Shown: in pieces, positions 18,280-25,783 of the stretch | Position numbering within the stretch: position 1 is the stretch's first letter | How the letters are laid out: every line of letters begins with the position of its first letter | Virus record (IMG/VR): IMGVR_UViG_3300034954_000848 | Location: 1-37,873 of that record | Source of the DNA: a virus | Direction: 5' to 3' (one strand) | Length of the DNA: 37,873 nt | Made by a program: the position numbers and the translations under genes | The notes under the pieces: generated by a model | What the model was told of the DNA's origin: nothing | Database searches by the model: none | What the model saw: the letters and a program-made list of their open reading frames with translations, nothing else

Positions 18280-18284
18280 AAATA
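18278..18284 (+). promoter_or_regulatory. Late promoter (ATAAATA) overlapping the extended -10
   Basis: ATAAATA (AATAAATA if 18277 is included) directly follows and overlaps TGCTATAAT. The same gene, 18318-18560, could thus be served early by the host-type sigma and late by the phage sigma. Confidence 0.65.
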
Positions 18285-18317
18285 GTGAGTGTTTATTTTA
18301 TCAACCACTGAACTGAA

Positions 18318-18560
18318 ATGACTGATCAACAAAATCATCTTTCTCAAGTATTGCAACAGCAACAACAACTAGTAGAAGAGATCAAAGAACTTAATTCAAA
18401 GATCGAATCAAAGCGTCAAATGGCGTTGAAACTTCAAGGTGTAGCAGAATATCTAGATCAACTTGGTGTTAAACTTCCTGAACCAGAAGCAGAGGATGAA
18501 GTTCCTGTTGAAGTTCCCGAAGAAGCAACTGCAGCACCTGCTGAGGTAGTAGCAGACTAA
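18318..18560 (+). CDS. Small coiled-coil protein, possible fibre chaperone (second copy)
   Basis: 80 residues. Residues 3-55 form a glutamine-rich coiled coil (LSQVLQQQQQLVEEIKEL; IESKRQMALKLQGVAEYL); the C-terminal 25 are acidic with Pro/Val/Ala (PEPEAEDEVPVEVPEEA), probably disordered. It is similar in layout to 1671-1901. As for that gene, length and architecture match the T4 fibre-folding chaperone gp57A, which also has an LQG at a similar place as I remember it; homology is not demonstrated. It sits between two fibre cassettes and has both an early-type and a late promoter. It could instead be a minor virion or assembly component. Confidence 0.75.
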   Translation: MTDQQNHLSQVLQQQQQLVEEIKELNSKIESKRQMALKLQGVAEYLDQLGVKLPEPEAEDEVPVEVPEEATAAPAEVVAD

Positions 18561-18563
18561 ATA
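18557..18563 (+). promoter_or_regulatory. Late promoter variant overlapping stop codon (CTAAATA)
   Basis: CTAAATA with TAA (18558-18560) as the stop of the coiled-coil gene; 14 bp before the ATG at 18578. The CTAAATA form recurs at 19447, 24812 and 30066. Confidence 0.6.
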
Positions 18564-18577
18564 ACTAAAAAAGTGCC

Positions 18578-19450
18578 ATGCCATATATTGGTAGAGAACT
18601 AACTGCAGGAAATTATCTAAAACTAGATGATATCTCCTCGCAGTTTGATGGATCAAAAACTACATTCAATCTCACCTCGGGTGGACAAGCGTTCTTCCCT
18701 GGTTCGGCATTTGCAATATTAGTATCGGTTGCTGGTGTTATCCAGGAAGCAAATAGTGCATACGAAATAAACAATTCTCAAATTGTTTTTGCACAAGCAC
18801 CAGGAGCATCTGATGATTTCTTCTGCATTGCTCTTGGTCTTGCTTTAGGTGTTGGTGTTCCTGCAGATAGTAGTGTTGGTGTAGATCAACTTTCTCCAAC
18901 GGCAAGAGCACGTCTGAGTGGAACTGAGTATCAAAAGAATGGTACTGTTGTTGGAGCATCAGTTACCACAGTTAATTTTATTGGTGATGATAATGAATTC
19001 ACCTATAATTCTGGTACTAAAACACTTGGTGTAACAATCACAAGTGGTGTTGGCATTCAGTCGTCTGGTAGTGCCATTGGAACTGGTGTTACTCAGATTA
19101 ACTTTGTAGGAACTGGTAATACATTTTCATATAATGCATCAGAAAATACTGTAGATGTCAGTATTAATGTTGCTGCTGGTGGAACTTGGAGTAATACCAC
19201 TGCTGGAATCCACACCACAAAAATTATTGGTGTTAATACGACAGCAGCAGTAGGAACTGCAAACTCTGAAGGTGCTGTTCAGGCACATGGTAATATTGCT
19301 ATTGTTGACGGTGCTCTTACAATAGATAGCACTGTTAATAATAGCATAACAGTTCCCTCAGGAAGAAATGGATTATTGATTGGTCCAACGACCATTGCAA
19401 TAGGTGCTACTCTTGATGTTGCTCAAGGTTCCACTCTGGTCGTAGTCTAA
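18578..19450 (+). CDS. Short tail fibre-like protein with conserved head and tip (290 aa)
   Basis: Residues 1-115 match a widespread marine phage fibre head: MPYIGRELTAGNYLKLDD, SSQFDGSKTTFNLT, ILVSVAGVIQEANSAYEI, ALGLALGVGVPADSSVG. Residues 115-235 have repeated strands of the form GVTQINFVGTGNTFSYN (two copies, near 130-150 and 165-190). The last 45 (TVNNSITVPSGRNGLLIGPT to GSTLVVV) form a tip module related to the ends of the proteins at 30087 and 30323 (.VT(I/V)P...GL..G...I..G). Single-gene cassette between two CTAAATA promoters. Probably a short trimeric fibre; no enzymatic motif is seen. Confidence 0.82.
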   Translation: MPYIGRELTAGNYLKLDDISSQFDGSKTTFNLTSGGQAFFPGSAFAILVSVAGVIQEANSAYEINNSQIVFAQAPGASDDFFCIALGLALGVGVPADSSVGVDQLSPTARARLSGTEYQKNGTVVGASVTTVNFIGDDNEFTYNSGTKTLGVTITSGVGIQSSGSAIGTGVTQINFVGTGNTFSYNASENTVDVSINVAAGGTWSNTTAGIHTTKIIGVNTTAAVGTANSEGAVQAHGNIAIVDGALTIDSTVNNSITVPSGRNGLLIGPTTIAIGATLDVAQGSTLVVV

Positions 19451-19453
19451 ATA
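19447..19453 (+). promoter_or_regulatory. Late promoter variant overlapping stop codon (CTAAATA)
   Basis: CTAAATA with TAA (19448-19450) as the stop of the preceding gene; 22 bp before the ATG at 19476. AAGGA (19459-19463) in the leader may serve as ribosome binding site. Confidence 0.6.
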
Positions 19454-19475
19454 CTAAAAAGGATTATATAAAAGG

Positions 19476-21491
19476 ATGAGCACTCTCCGCGTTAGTAATA
19501 TTGAGGCAAAGGCAGATCCTTCAAGCCCTTCAGTAGACGAAAAACTTAAGGTTACTAACTCCAATGGAGACATTCTTGTTCACATTGATGGAAAGACTGC
19601 GGGTGTAACTACTGTTGGTATCAATACAACGGATAGAAGTTTTACCGTTGATGCCGCACAAAACGTAGAATTTTTAGGTATTGTCACAGCAACCAAGTTT
19701 AGTTTGTCTGGTGGTGGAGAAATCACTGGTGGAGACGGAAACTTTACTGGTATTGTAACTTCTAGTTCTGGTAATTTCACTGGTGGTCTAACTGTAGGAA
19801 CAGCAGTTACCGCAGCAACAGCAAACTTTACATCATCACTTACTGCTGCTTCAGCAAACTTTACAGGCAATGTTTCTATTGCAGGAACTTTGACCTATGA
19901 AGACGTAACAAACGTTGATTCAGTAGGTATTGCAACTGCCAGAAATGGTATTGATGTTACTGGTGGTAATATTGATCTTGTAGATGATTCTAAGATCAGA
20001 TTAGGAACTAGTGATGATTTAGAAATAGAACATGATACATCACAGTCAGAAGATGTAAATGTGATCAAATCTGCTTCAAATTTACAATTACAAATTAGGT
20101 CAGATAAATTAAGAATAATTGATACTGATGCAACTCAAGATTTAATTCATGCAGATGTTGATGGTTCTGCAAAACTTTTCTACGCAGGAAGTAAAAAACT
20201 TGAAACCACCGGAATAGGTGTCAGTGTTAGTGGTGCTATTGAGGTCACACAAGAATACCCATCCATCAGACCTACATTAGACCTAAACTTTGCGGCAACG
20301 AAAACACTAGATCGTAGAATTACTTTTACCAGAGATGGTGTTGGAACTTATGTTGATGATATGGGTATCATTAAGTATGCCTCTAATAATACTCCAAGAT
20401 TTGATCATAACCCAACAACTGGTGAGAGTCTTGGATTATTGATTGAAGAAGCAAGAACTAATTATGCAGTTTATTCTTCAGAATTTGATAATGCTGCTCA
20501 TAATAAATATGATGCAACAGTTTCGGCAAATCAAGCAGCAGCACCAGATGGAACAACTACTGCTGATTTATTATATCCAAATTCTAGTGGAACTGGTAGA
20601 GGATTAGAAGATATATACACTCTCCCATCAACAGGAATCTACACCACATCAATGTATGTAAAAGCAGCAGGACTTAGTTGGGTTCAATTATATGCGGTAA
20701 ATGGAGCTAACAGGGCATTCTTTAATGTTTCTACAGGAACAAAGGGATCACAAACAGGTGGTAGTGGATCTTTTGAAGATTATGGTATTATCGATGCTGG
20801 TAATGGTTGGTATAGAATTTATGTAACTTATGATTTAACTTCTACTAGTGGTAACGAATATTATTATCTCTATTTTGCTGGTGGTGATGGTAATGGTACT
20901 GTTACTGCAAATGGAACTGATGGTGTTTATATATGGGGATTACAAGTTGAGAAGGGTTCTTTCCGAACCTCATATATTCCAACAAGTTCAACTGTAGTGA
21001 CTCGTGCCGCAGACCTTACAAGAATCACAGGAACAAACTTCACTGATTTCTATAATCAGACTGAAGGAAGCACAGTATTTGAAGCAAAGACCTTTAAGGG
21101 TGTTGCTGGAAATGTTTACTATGGTGAAATAGGCAGAGGCAGCAGTAATAGAAATGTTATGTATCGTAACACATCATCAGGAAACGCAATTCTTTTCTAC
21201 CAATCGGGTGGATCTATTGTAGTTAATAGTTTGTCCTCTGGAGCACCCAGTCAAGTAAATACGAATGTAGTGACAGCATACGCATATAAAGAAAATGATT
21301 TTGGTGTGTTTGCTTCTGGTGGATATAGTAATACAGATACGAGTGGTAATGTTACAGATAATGCTACTTCATTCAGTATAGGTATGAATAATATAAACGA
21401 TGGTGAGCAACTAAATGGAACAATTAAAAGACTATCATACTACAACAAGAGACTGCCTAACTCTCAATTGCAGGGTCTCACGCAGCAATAA
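19476..21491 (+). CDS. Tail fibre with lectin-like C-terminal region (671 aa)
   Basis: Head MSTLRVSNIEAKADPSSP. Residues about 60-145 have shared fibre modules (GIVTATKF; three ANFT-type units; GNVSIAGTLTYEDVTNVDSV). About 165-260 is the DSKIRLGTSDDLEIEHD / KLFYAGSKKLETTGIGVSVSG shaft module. From about 315, LLIEEARTNYAVYSSEF opens a phage carbohydrate-binding-like domain that closes with YIWGLQVEKGSFRTSYIP and TVVTRAADLTRITG (about 490-515). The last part (515-671) is concanavalin-like, ending SYYNKRLPNSQLQGLTQQ, a typical end of a LamG-type domain. Probably a single-protein adhesin binding surface glycans. It has its own cassette; its stop lies inside the next late promoter. Confidence 0.85.
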   Translation: MSTLRVSNIEAKADPSSPSVDEKLKVTNSNGDILVHIDGKTAGVTTVGINTTDRSFTVDAAQNVEFLGIVTATKFSLSGGGEITGGDGNFTGIVTSSSGNFTGGLTVGTAVTAATANFTSSLTAASANFTGNVSIAGTLTYEDVTNVDSVGIATARNGIDVTGGNIDLVDDSKIRLGTSDDLEIEHDTSQSEDVNVIKSASNLQLQIRSDKLRIIDTDATQDLIHADVDGSAKLFYAGSKKLETTGIGVSVSGAIEVTQEYPSIRPTLDLNFAATKTLDRRITFTRDGVGTYVDDMGIIKYASNNTPRFDHNPTTGESLGLLIEEARTNYAVYSSEFDNAAHNKYDATVSANQAAAPDGTTTADLLYPNSSGTGRGLEDIYTLPSTGIYTTSMYVKAAGLSWVQLYAVNGANRAFFNVSTGTKGSQTGGSGSFEDYGIIDAGNGWYRIYVTYDLTSTSGNEYYYLYFAGGDGNGTVTANGTDGVYIWGLQVEKGSFRTSYIPTSSTVVTRAADLTRITGTNFTDFYNQTEGSTVFEAKTFKGVAGNVYYGEIGRGSSNRNVMYRNTSSGNAILFYQSGGSIVVNSLSSGAPSQVNTNVVTAYAYKENDFGVFASGGYSNTDTSGNVTDNATSFSIGMNNINDGEQLNGTIKRLSYYNKRLPNSQLQGLTQQ

Positions 21492-21494
21492 ATA
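21488..21494 (+). promoter_or_regulatory. Late promoter overlapping stop codon (ATAAATA)
   Basis: ATAAATA with TAA (21489-21491) as the stop of the preceding gene; 24 bp before the ATG at 21519. A strong AAGGAG (21502-21507) serves the next gene. Confidence 0.7.
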
Positions 21495-21518
21495 AGGTCA
21501 TAAGGAGTATCATAAGCA

Positions 21519-23885
21519 ATGCCTAATCTTGTCGGAATTGGTTTAAGTCAGGTGCCTACCAACAGTATGTTGGGTGGATTGGCATATCAAGATCCTGAGC
21601 ACGCTTCTATTAAGGACTTAGATCTTAAGAATCTCTCACAGATTAATTCGGAGATTGCTGATACTGCTGTCGATGTCTTCGTTTATGATACATCCAAGGA
21701 TTCAGATGGTGGTGCATGGAGAAAGAGAACCACCCATACAAGTTGGTATAATGAGACTTTAGGAACAGCAACCAGAGGAACTAGACGAGAGTTTCCTGCT
21801 GTTGCTGTTATTATTGCTGAGGTAAGTAAGGTAACCATTTATGATGGAGACGATCCAGATCTCCCAATGTGGATGGTATTTGATAGAACAACTAGTAGCA
21901 CTAATGCTGCGAATACAAATTTTTTGGCAGTTGCTAATATAAACATAGCAAATATTTTTATGTTGAACGGTATTTTATGTGTTGCATTTGCAAACGGTGG
22001 ATGGGGAGTTTCTGAAATAGGATTTGTATCTGATTCCCAAAAGTGGTGGTGGACTGCTGGTATCTATAAGCAACCAGCAAATACAATTGCTGAAAGAAAT
22101 GTTGAGGTTGCTTATTATGATGTTGATACATCAGCATCTGTACAACTTAGTAATGCCAATATACAAGATTTAGCAATGGCCGTGCAACCAAATGCAAAGG
22201 TTGATAGTGCTACTGGACTTCCTATTCCTACGATTGCTCTTGGAACTGGTGCTAACGTAAATATCATTAAATCTGATGGAACTGTTGTTGATTTAACTGG
22301 ATTCAGTCCTACTGATACAATTAATATTGATGGAAGTCATGTAGTTGGTTCTACATCATCTTCTGGAGGTAATGATTTTATATTCAGAACTCGCATTCCA
22401 TCAAGTAATGAAATATTTAATACTGGTATAATCGTAGGCACTAAAAATTACTATATGAATAGTAGTTCAGGAACTACTCCTCTTTTACGTGATATTAATC
22501 ATACCCATGTTGAATATGACTCAAAAAATAAAACTACCTATCGTGGAGGGAATGCAGGATTTGATATTATTGTAGCAGGTGAAACAATAAGTAATAATAG
22601 TTCTAAGGTTGCCGTTGCTTACGCTACTACTTCGTTTAATACTGGATATATGGTAGGAGATATCAAAGGTGCTTTCCTGTCTGATACTGATGATACGAAT
22701 CTCGTTGAGGGTGATATATTAGGTGGTAAAGGAACCTTTGATGATGCTTCTTACTGGACTGCTGGTGCTACTTGGTCTGTTAGTGGTGGAGTAGCAACTT
22801 CATCTACAGGTGGTAATAATTACTTATCAAAAAACGGAATACTTACTACTGGAGCGAGATATGTTATAAAACTTACAGTCAGTAGTTATAGTGCCGGAAC
22901 ATTATATGTTTATTGTGGAACAGGTGCTCCTGGTACTGCAAATCACTATCGGGATATTTCGGCTAATGGAACTTATACTTTTATTCTTGACGCATATAAC
23001 ACTAATTTTGGATTATATGGAGCTGGTTTTGGTGGAGTAGTGGATAATCTAACAATTTCTTCGGTGGTTGATAATGATCGTTCAGTAAATAGTAAAGATC
23101 TTGGAGTTATCGGAACAATCACTAAGAGTGCCGTTGCGACTGGTGCCGATTTAGTTGCTTATAGCTTTGGATCTAATAGTAATTATCTAGAACAACCATA
23201 TAATTCTGATTTAGATTATGGAACGGGTGATATGTACTACTCTATGTGGATATATGCGAGTTCTTCAGATAGTTTTAGTGGTTACACTTATATATTTGAA
23301 CGTAGTTCTGTTAGTGATACCAACAATCGTAGACTTGAAGCACGAATGACAACCTCTACAAAATTGGAAGTTTATGCTAATGGACAAACTATAGATAATA
23401 ACGTTCCTGTTCCAGCAGATGCTTGGTTTAAATTTGATGTTCTTAGAAGAAGTGGAGAAGCTTTTGTTTATATTAATGGAGAATATCATTCTTCAACAAC
23501 AGGGGGAGCAGCAACAGGTTCATTGACCGATACTAGTGCCACGTTAGTTATTGGGAACAGAGCATATTTTTCGCCGCGCAATTCGGCATGGCCAGCTAAC
23601 TCAAAGATTGCACTGTTTAGAACAGGAGCATCAGCACCATCAGCAGAACAAATCAAGAAGATCTATGAGGACGAGAGATTATTATTCCAAGAGAACGCTA
23701 AATGCACTCTCTATGGTTCTTCTAATACTGTAACTGCATTAGCATTTGATGAATCTACCGATAGACTTCACGTTGGAACTTCTTCTGGTCGTTCTGATTT
23801 CCAGGGACTACGCAGAATAAATAATACAACCACGGCAGTTACGACTGCTATTTCTGCTCACGATGGATTTATAATCGAACAGTAA
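21519..23885 (+). CDS. Propeller/LamG tail fibre 2 (788 aa)
   Basis: Has a different head from fibres 1 and 3: MPNLVGIGLSQVPTNSMLGG, LAYQDPEHASIKDLDLKNLS, a head I recognise from other marine phage fibres, with no shaft modules. It then joins the common block at about 45: DVFVYDTSKDSDGGAWRKR, HTSWYNETLGTATRG, EFPAVAVIIAE, YDGDDPDLPMWMVF. Blade-like strands follow (PTIALGTGANVNIIKSDGTV). About 395-525 is a carbohydrate-binding-like module (GGKGTFDDASYWTAGATWSV); about 540-700 a LamG-like domain (QPYNSDLDYGTGDMYYSMWI; VYINGEYHSSTTG). The closing block RSDFQGLRRINNTTTAVTTA ends in FIIEQ. Partner gene two bases downstream. Likely adhesin; ligand unknown. Confidence 0.85.
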   Translation: MPNLVGIGLSQVPTNSMLGGLAYQDPEHASIKDLDLKNLSQINSEIADTAVDVFVYDTSKDSDGGAWRKRTTHTSWYNETLGTATRGTRREFPAVAVIIAEVSKVTIYDGDDPDLPMWMVFDRTTSSTNAANTNFLAVANINIANIFMLNGILCVAFANGGWGVSEIGFVSDSQKWWWTAGIYKQPANTIAERNVEVAYYDVDTSASVQLSNANIQDLAMAVQPNAKVDSATGLPIPTIALGTGANVNIIKSDGTVVDLTGFSPTDTINIDGSHVVGSTSSSGGNDFIFRTRIPSSNEIFNTGIIVGTKNYYMNSSSGTTPLLRDINHTHVEYDSKNKTTYRGGNAGFDIIVAGETISNNSSKVAVAYATTSFNTGYMVGDIKGAFLSDTDDTNLVEGDILGGKGTFDDASYWTAGATWSVSGGVATSSTGGNNYLSKNGILTTGARYVIKLTVSSYSAGTLYVYCGTGAPGTANHYRDISANGTYTFILDAYNTNFGLYGAGFGGVVDNLTISSVVDNDRSVNSKDLGVIGTITKSAVATGADLVAYSFGSNSNYLEQPYNSDLDYGTGDMYYSMWIYASSSDSFSGYTYIFERSSVSDTNNRRLEARMTTSTKLEVYANGQTIDNNVPVPADAWFKFDVLRRSGEAFVYINGEYHSSTTGGAATGSLTDTSATLVIGNRAYFSPRNSAWPANSKIALFRTGASAPSAEQIKKIYEDERLLFQENAKCTLYGSSNTVTALAFDESTDRLHVGTSSGRSDFQGLRRINNTTTAVTTAISAHDGFIIEQ

Positions 23886-23886
23886 T

Positions 23887-24435
23887 ATGACAGTAAGAGC
23901 AAACAAACCTGCATTTAATATCAGGGAAAAAATAAAATCACTAGATTATTCTCATGTTCCTTATGAGAAGATGCCCCCAGGCAGTGTTATTCAATATGTA
24001 ACAAAAGCATATCATAACACTAGTGGAACTAGTAATACTAGCATGACTGCCTCTGGTAAAAAAATTACAATATATCCAAAATTTCACGATAGTTACATTA
24101 TAGTTAAATTTTTTGCATGTCAATTTGTTGACGGTACTGCAGGATCAAGACAAACAATCAGAAGAAATGGAAGTGATTTTGTAAAAGTCTTCAATGAAGG
24201 TGGTGGTCCTGAGGGATCTGCATACACCACAATTAATCAACTAGGTTTTTATGGATCTGGAAATACTGGATGGTATGGTATGGGTGCTATGATGGCAATA
24301 GATGTTGATCATAATACTCAGGGTGAAGCACTTGAATATGAAGTATATTTACAGGCGGGATCTGGTGGAAATGTATATTTCCCACCAGGAAGCGTAGATC
24401 ATACATTTGTAGAAGCATATGAGGTAAAACAATGA
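23887..24435 (+). CDS. Fibre partner 2 with a different receptor domain (182 aa)
   Basis: Coupled to the previous gene (TAATATG). The first 16 residues (MTVRANKPAFNIREKI) match the partners at 17030 and 35977. After that it diverges completely: there is no helical linker and no RKN(I/L)VING domain. Instead PPGSVIQYVTKAYHN, KKITIYPKFHDSYIIVKFFA, YEVYLQAGSGGNVYFPPGS and a closing HTFVEAYEVKQ form a compact beta domain of the GSVIQ type found at the ends of many phage fibres. This is a natural exchange of the receptor-binding end behind a constant short adaptor. Its stop overlaps the next start (ATGA). Confidence 0.82.
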   Translation: MTVRANKPAFNIREKIKSLDYSHVPYEKMPPGSVIQYVTKAYHNTSGTSNTSMTASGKKITIYPKFHDSYIIVKFFACQFVDGTAGSRQTIRRNGSDFVKVFNEGGGPEGSAYTTINQLGFYGSGNTGWYGMGAMMAIDVDHNTQGEALEYEVYLQAGSGGNVYFPPGSVDHTFVEAYEVKQ

Positions 24436-24809
24436 TCCCAAAAATATTTGAAGCAGTGCAAGCACTAAGACCTGGTGCATTTTGGTCCTTTACGGGTTCA
24501 ACTTATGCTGAAATGGAATGGTTAGAACCAGAAGGTGGTCAAACAAAACCAACCGAAGAGGAGATTGTTCAAAAAATTGCTGAGTTAACTTATAAAGAAG
24601 AAGTAGAGGTTTATAAAGAACAGCGTGCTGCTGATTATCCTCCTTATGCAGATCAGTTTGATCAAATCTTTCATGAGGGTATTGATGCTTGGAAGGCAAC
24701 AATCTTAGAAGTCAAGAGAAGATATCCAAAGCAGGTTATGGAACCCGAAGTTCTTGAGGAAAGAAAGAGACAGGCACTGGCAGATTTAGAAGCAAGTAGA
24801 GCGGAGTGA
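24432..24809 (+). CDS. XkdW-like tail/fibre assembly protein (125 aa)
   Basis: ATGA overlap with the partner gene. N-terminal half: AVQALRPGAFWSFTGSTYAE, MEWLEPEG, then KPTEEEIVQKIAEL, which follows the XkdW pattern (AL.P...W...G..Y..I.W.......PT.EEI). C-terminal half: RAADYPPYADQFDQIFHEGI, DAWKATILEVKRRYPK, the YP..(E/D)QFD..FH...W...I..(V/I)K.RYPK motif common in phage tail and fibre assembly proteins; the same motif recurs in 37080-37472. The end is a charged helix. Probably a small fibre-associated or assembly protein for this cassette; whether it stays in the virion is unknown. Confidence 0.8.
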   Translation: MIPKIFEAVQALRPGAFWSFTGSTYAEMEWLEPEGGQTKPTEEEIVQKIAELTYKEEVEVYKEQRAADYPPYADQFDQIFHEGIDAWKATILEVKRRYPKQVMEPEVLEERKRQALADLEASRAE

Positions 24810-24811
24810 AC

Positions 24812-24818
24812 CTAAATA
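24812..24818 (+). promoter_or_regulatory. Late promoter variant (CTAAATA)
   Basis: CTAAATA two bases after the TGA (24807-24809) of the preceding gene and 30 bp before the ATG at 24849. AGGA at 24833-24836 is a weak ribosome binding site. Unlike most others here it does not contain the stop codon. Confidence 0.55.
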
Positions 24819-24848
24819 ACTTTTATGATACCAGGATAAAAAAAGATA

Positions 24849-25772
24849 ATGTCAAGTAACATTAGAGTCAACAGTATCACACCTGCAGTAGGTAGTAACG
24901 TTGCGATTGGAACTGCAGGTGGAACAATTACGTTCAATTGTGATACTATTTCTGGTATTGCTACTTTTGCTAATGATATTGATATTACTCAAACATTAGA
25001 TGTTGATGGGCATACTGAGTTAGATAACGTTAATATATCTGGTGTTGTTACTGCTACTAGTTTTGTTGGACCCGTAACTGGTAATGCAAGTAGTGCAACT
25101 GTTGCAACAAATGCACAGGGTTTAACTGGGTCTCCTAGTATTACAGTTACCGATATTACAGCATCAGGAAATGTTTCTATTGCAGGAACACTTACTTATG
25201 AAGATGTAACCAACATTGATTCGGTTGGTGTTATAACTGCACGATCAGGTATTCATGTAACTGGTACAGGTGCAAATGGTAGGATTGGAATAGGGACCGA
25301 TAATCCGAGTGAGACATTGCATCTGTTTAGTAACAACCAGTCATATCTAAAAGTTCAAACAACAGGTACATATTCACCTGCTACTTTAGAACTAAAAAGT
25401 CCTTCTAACGGTAGGATTGATTTTACTCCTGGTAATACTAACGAGGCTTCTGGTCGAATAATATACACTCATAATGATGATACTATGAGTTTTTCAACAA
25501 AGCCATCTGGGGGTAATCGAACAGAAAGACTTCGTATAACTGGAATTGGTTCTGTTGGCATCTCATCAACAGCACCAAAAACAGATGTTGATATCTCACA
25601 GAAGACGGGTGCTGTAGCACTACCACAAGGCACCACAGCACAAAGACCGACTGGTTCGGCACCATACATAAGGAAGAACACCACCAATAATGCCTTAGAG
25701 TATTTTGATGGCACATCATGGGTAGAGATAATCACGGATTATTTCCCTACTGGTTCAGTAATTTTAGGTTGA
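24849..25772 (+). CDS. Tail fibre-like protein (307 aa)
   Basis: Head MSSNIRVNSITPAVGSN is the (I/L).VN.I type. Residues about 50-68 carry one copy of the DVDGHTELDNVNISGVVTA module of the giant fibre at 3873. Then come a GPVTGNASSATVATNAQGLT stretch, GNVSIAGTLTYEDVTNIDSV, GRIGIGTDNPSETLHL and ERLRITGIGSVGI. The end (about 255-307) is GAVALPQGTTAQRPTG, then APYIRKNTTNNALEYFDGTS and WVEI, a motif at many phage fibre C termini, closing with FPTGSVILG. It is the shortest of the module-built fibres and is followed 11 bp later by the 1429-aa lectin protein, so the two may form one appendage, by analogy with the propeller/partner pairs (inference). Confidence 0.82.
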   Translation: MSSNIRVNSITPAVGSNVAIGTAGGTITFNCDTISGIATFANDIDITQTLDVDGHTELDNVNISGVVTATSFVGPVTGNASSATVATNAQGLTGSPSITVTDITASGNVSIAGTLTYEDVTNIDSVGVITARSGIHVTGTGANGRIGIGTDNPSETLHLFSNNQSYLKVQTTGTYSPATLELKSPSNGRIDFTPGNTNEASGRIIYTHNDDTMSFSTKPSGGNRTERLRITGIGSVGISSTAPKTDVDISQKTGAVALPQGTTAQRPTGSAPYIRKNTTNNALEYFDGTSWVEIITDYFPTGSVILG

Positions 25773-25783
25773 GGTAAGACATA

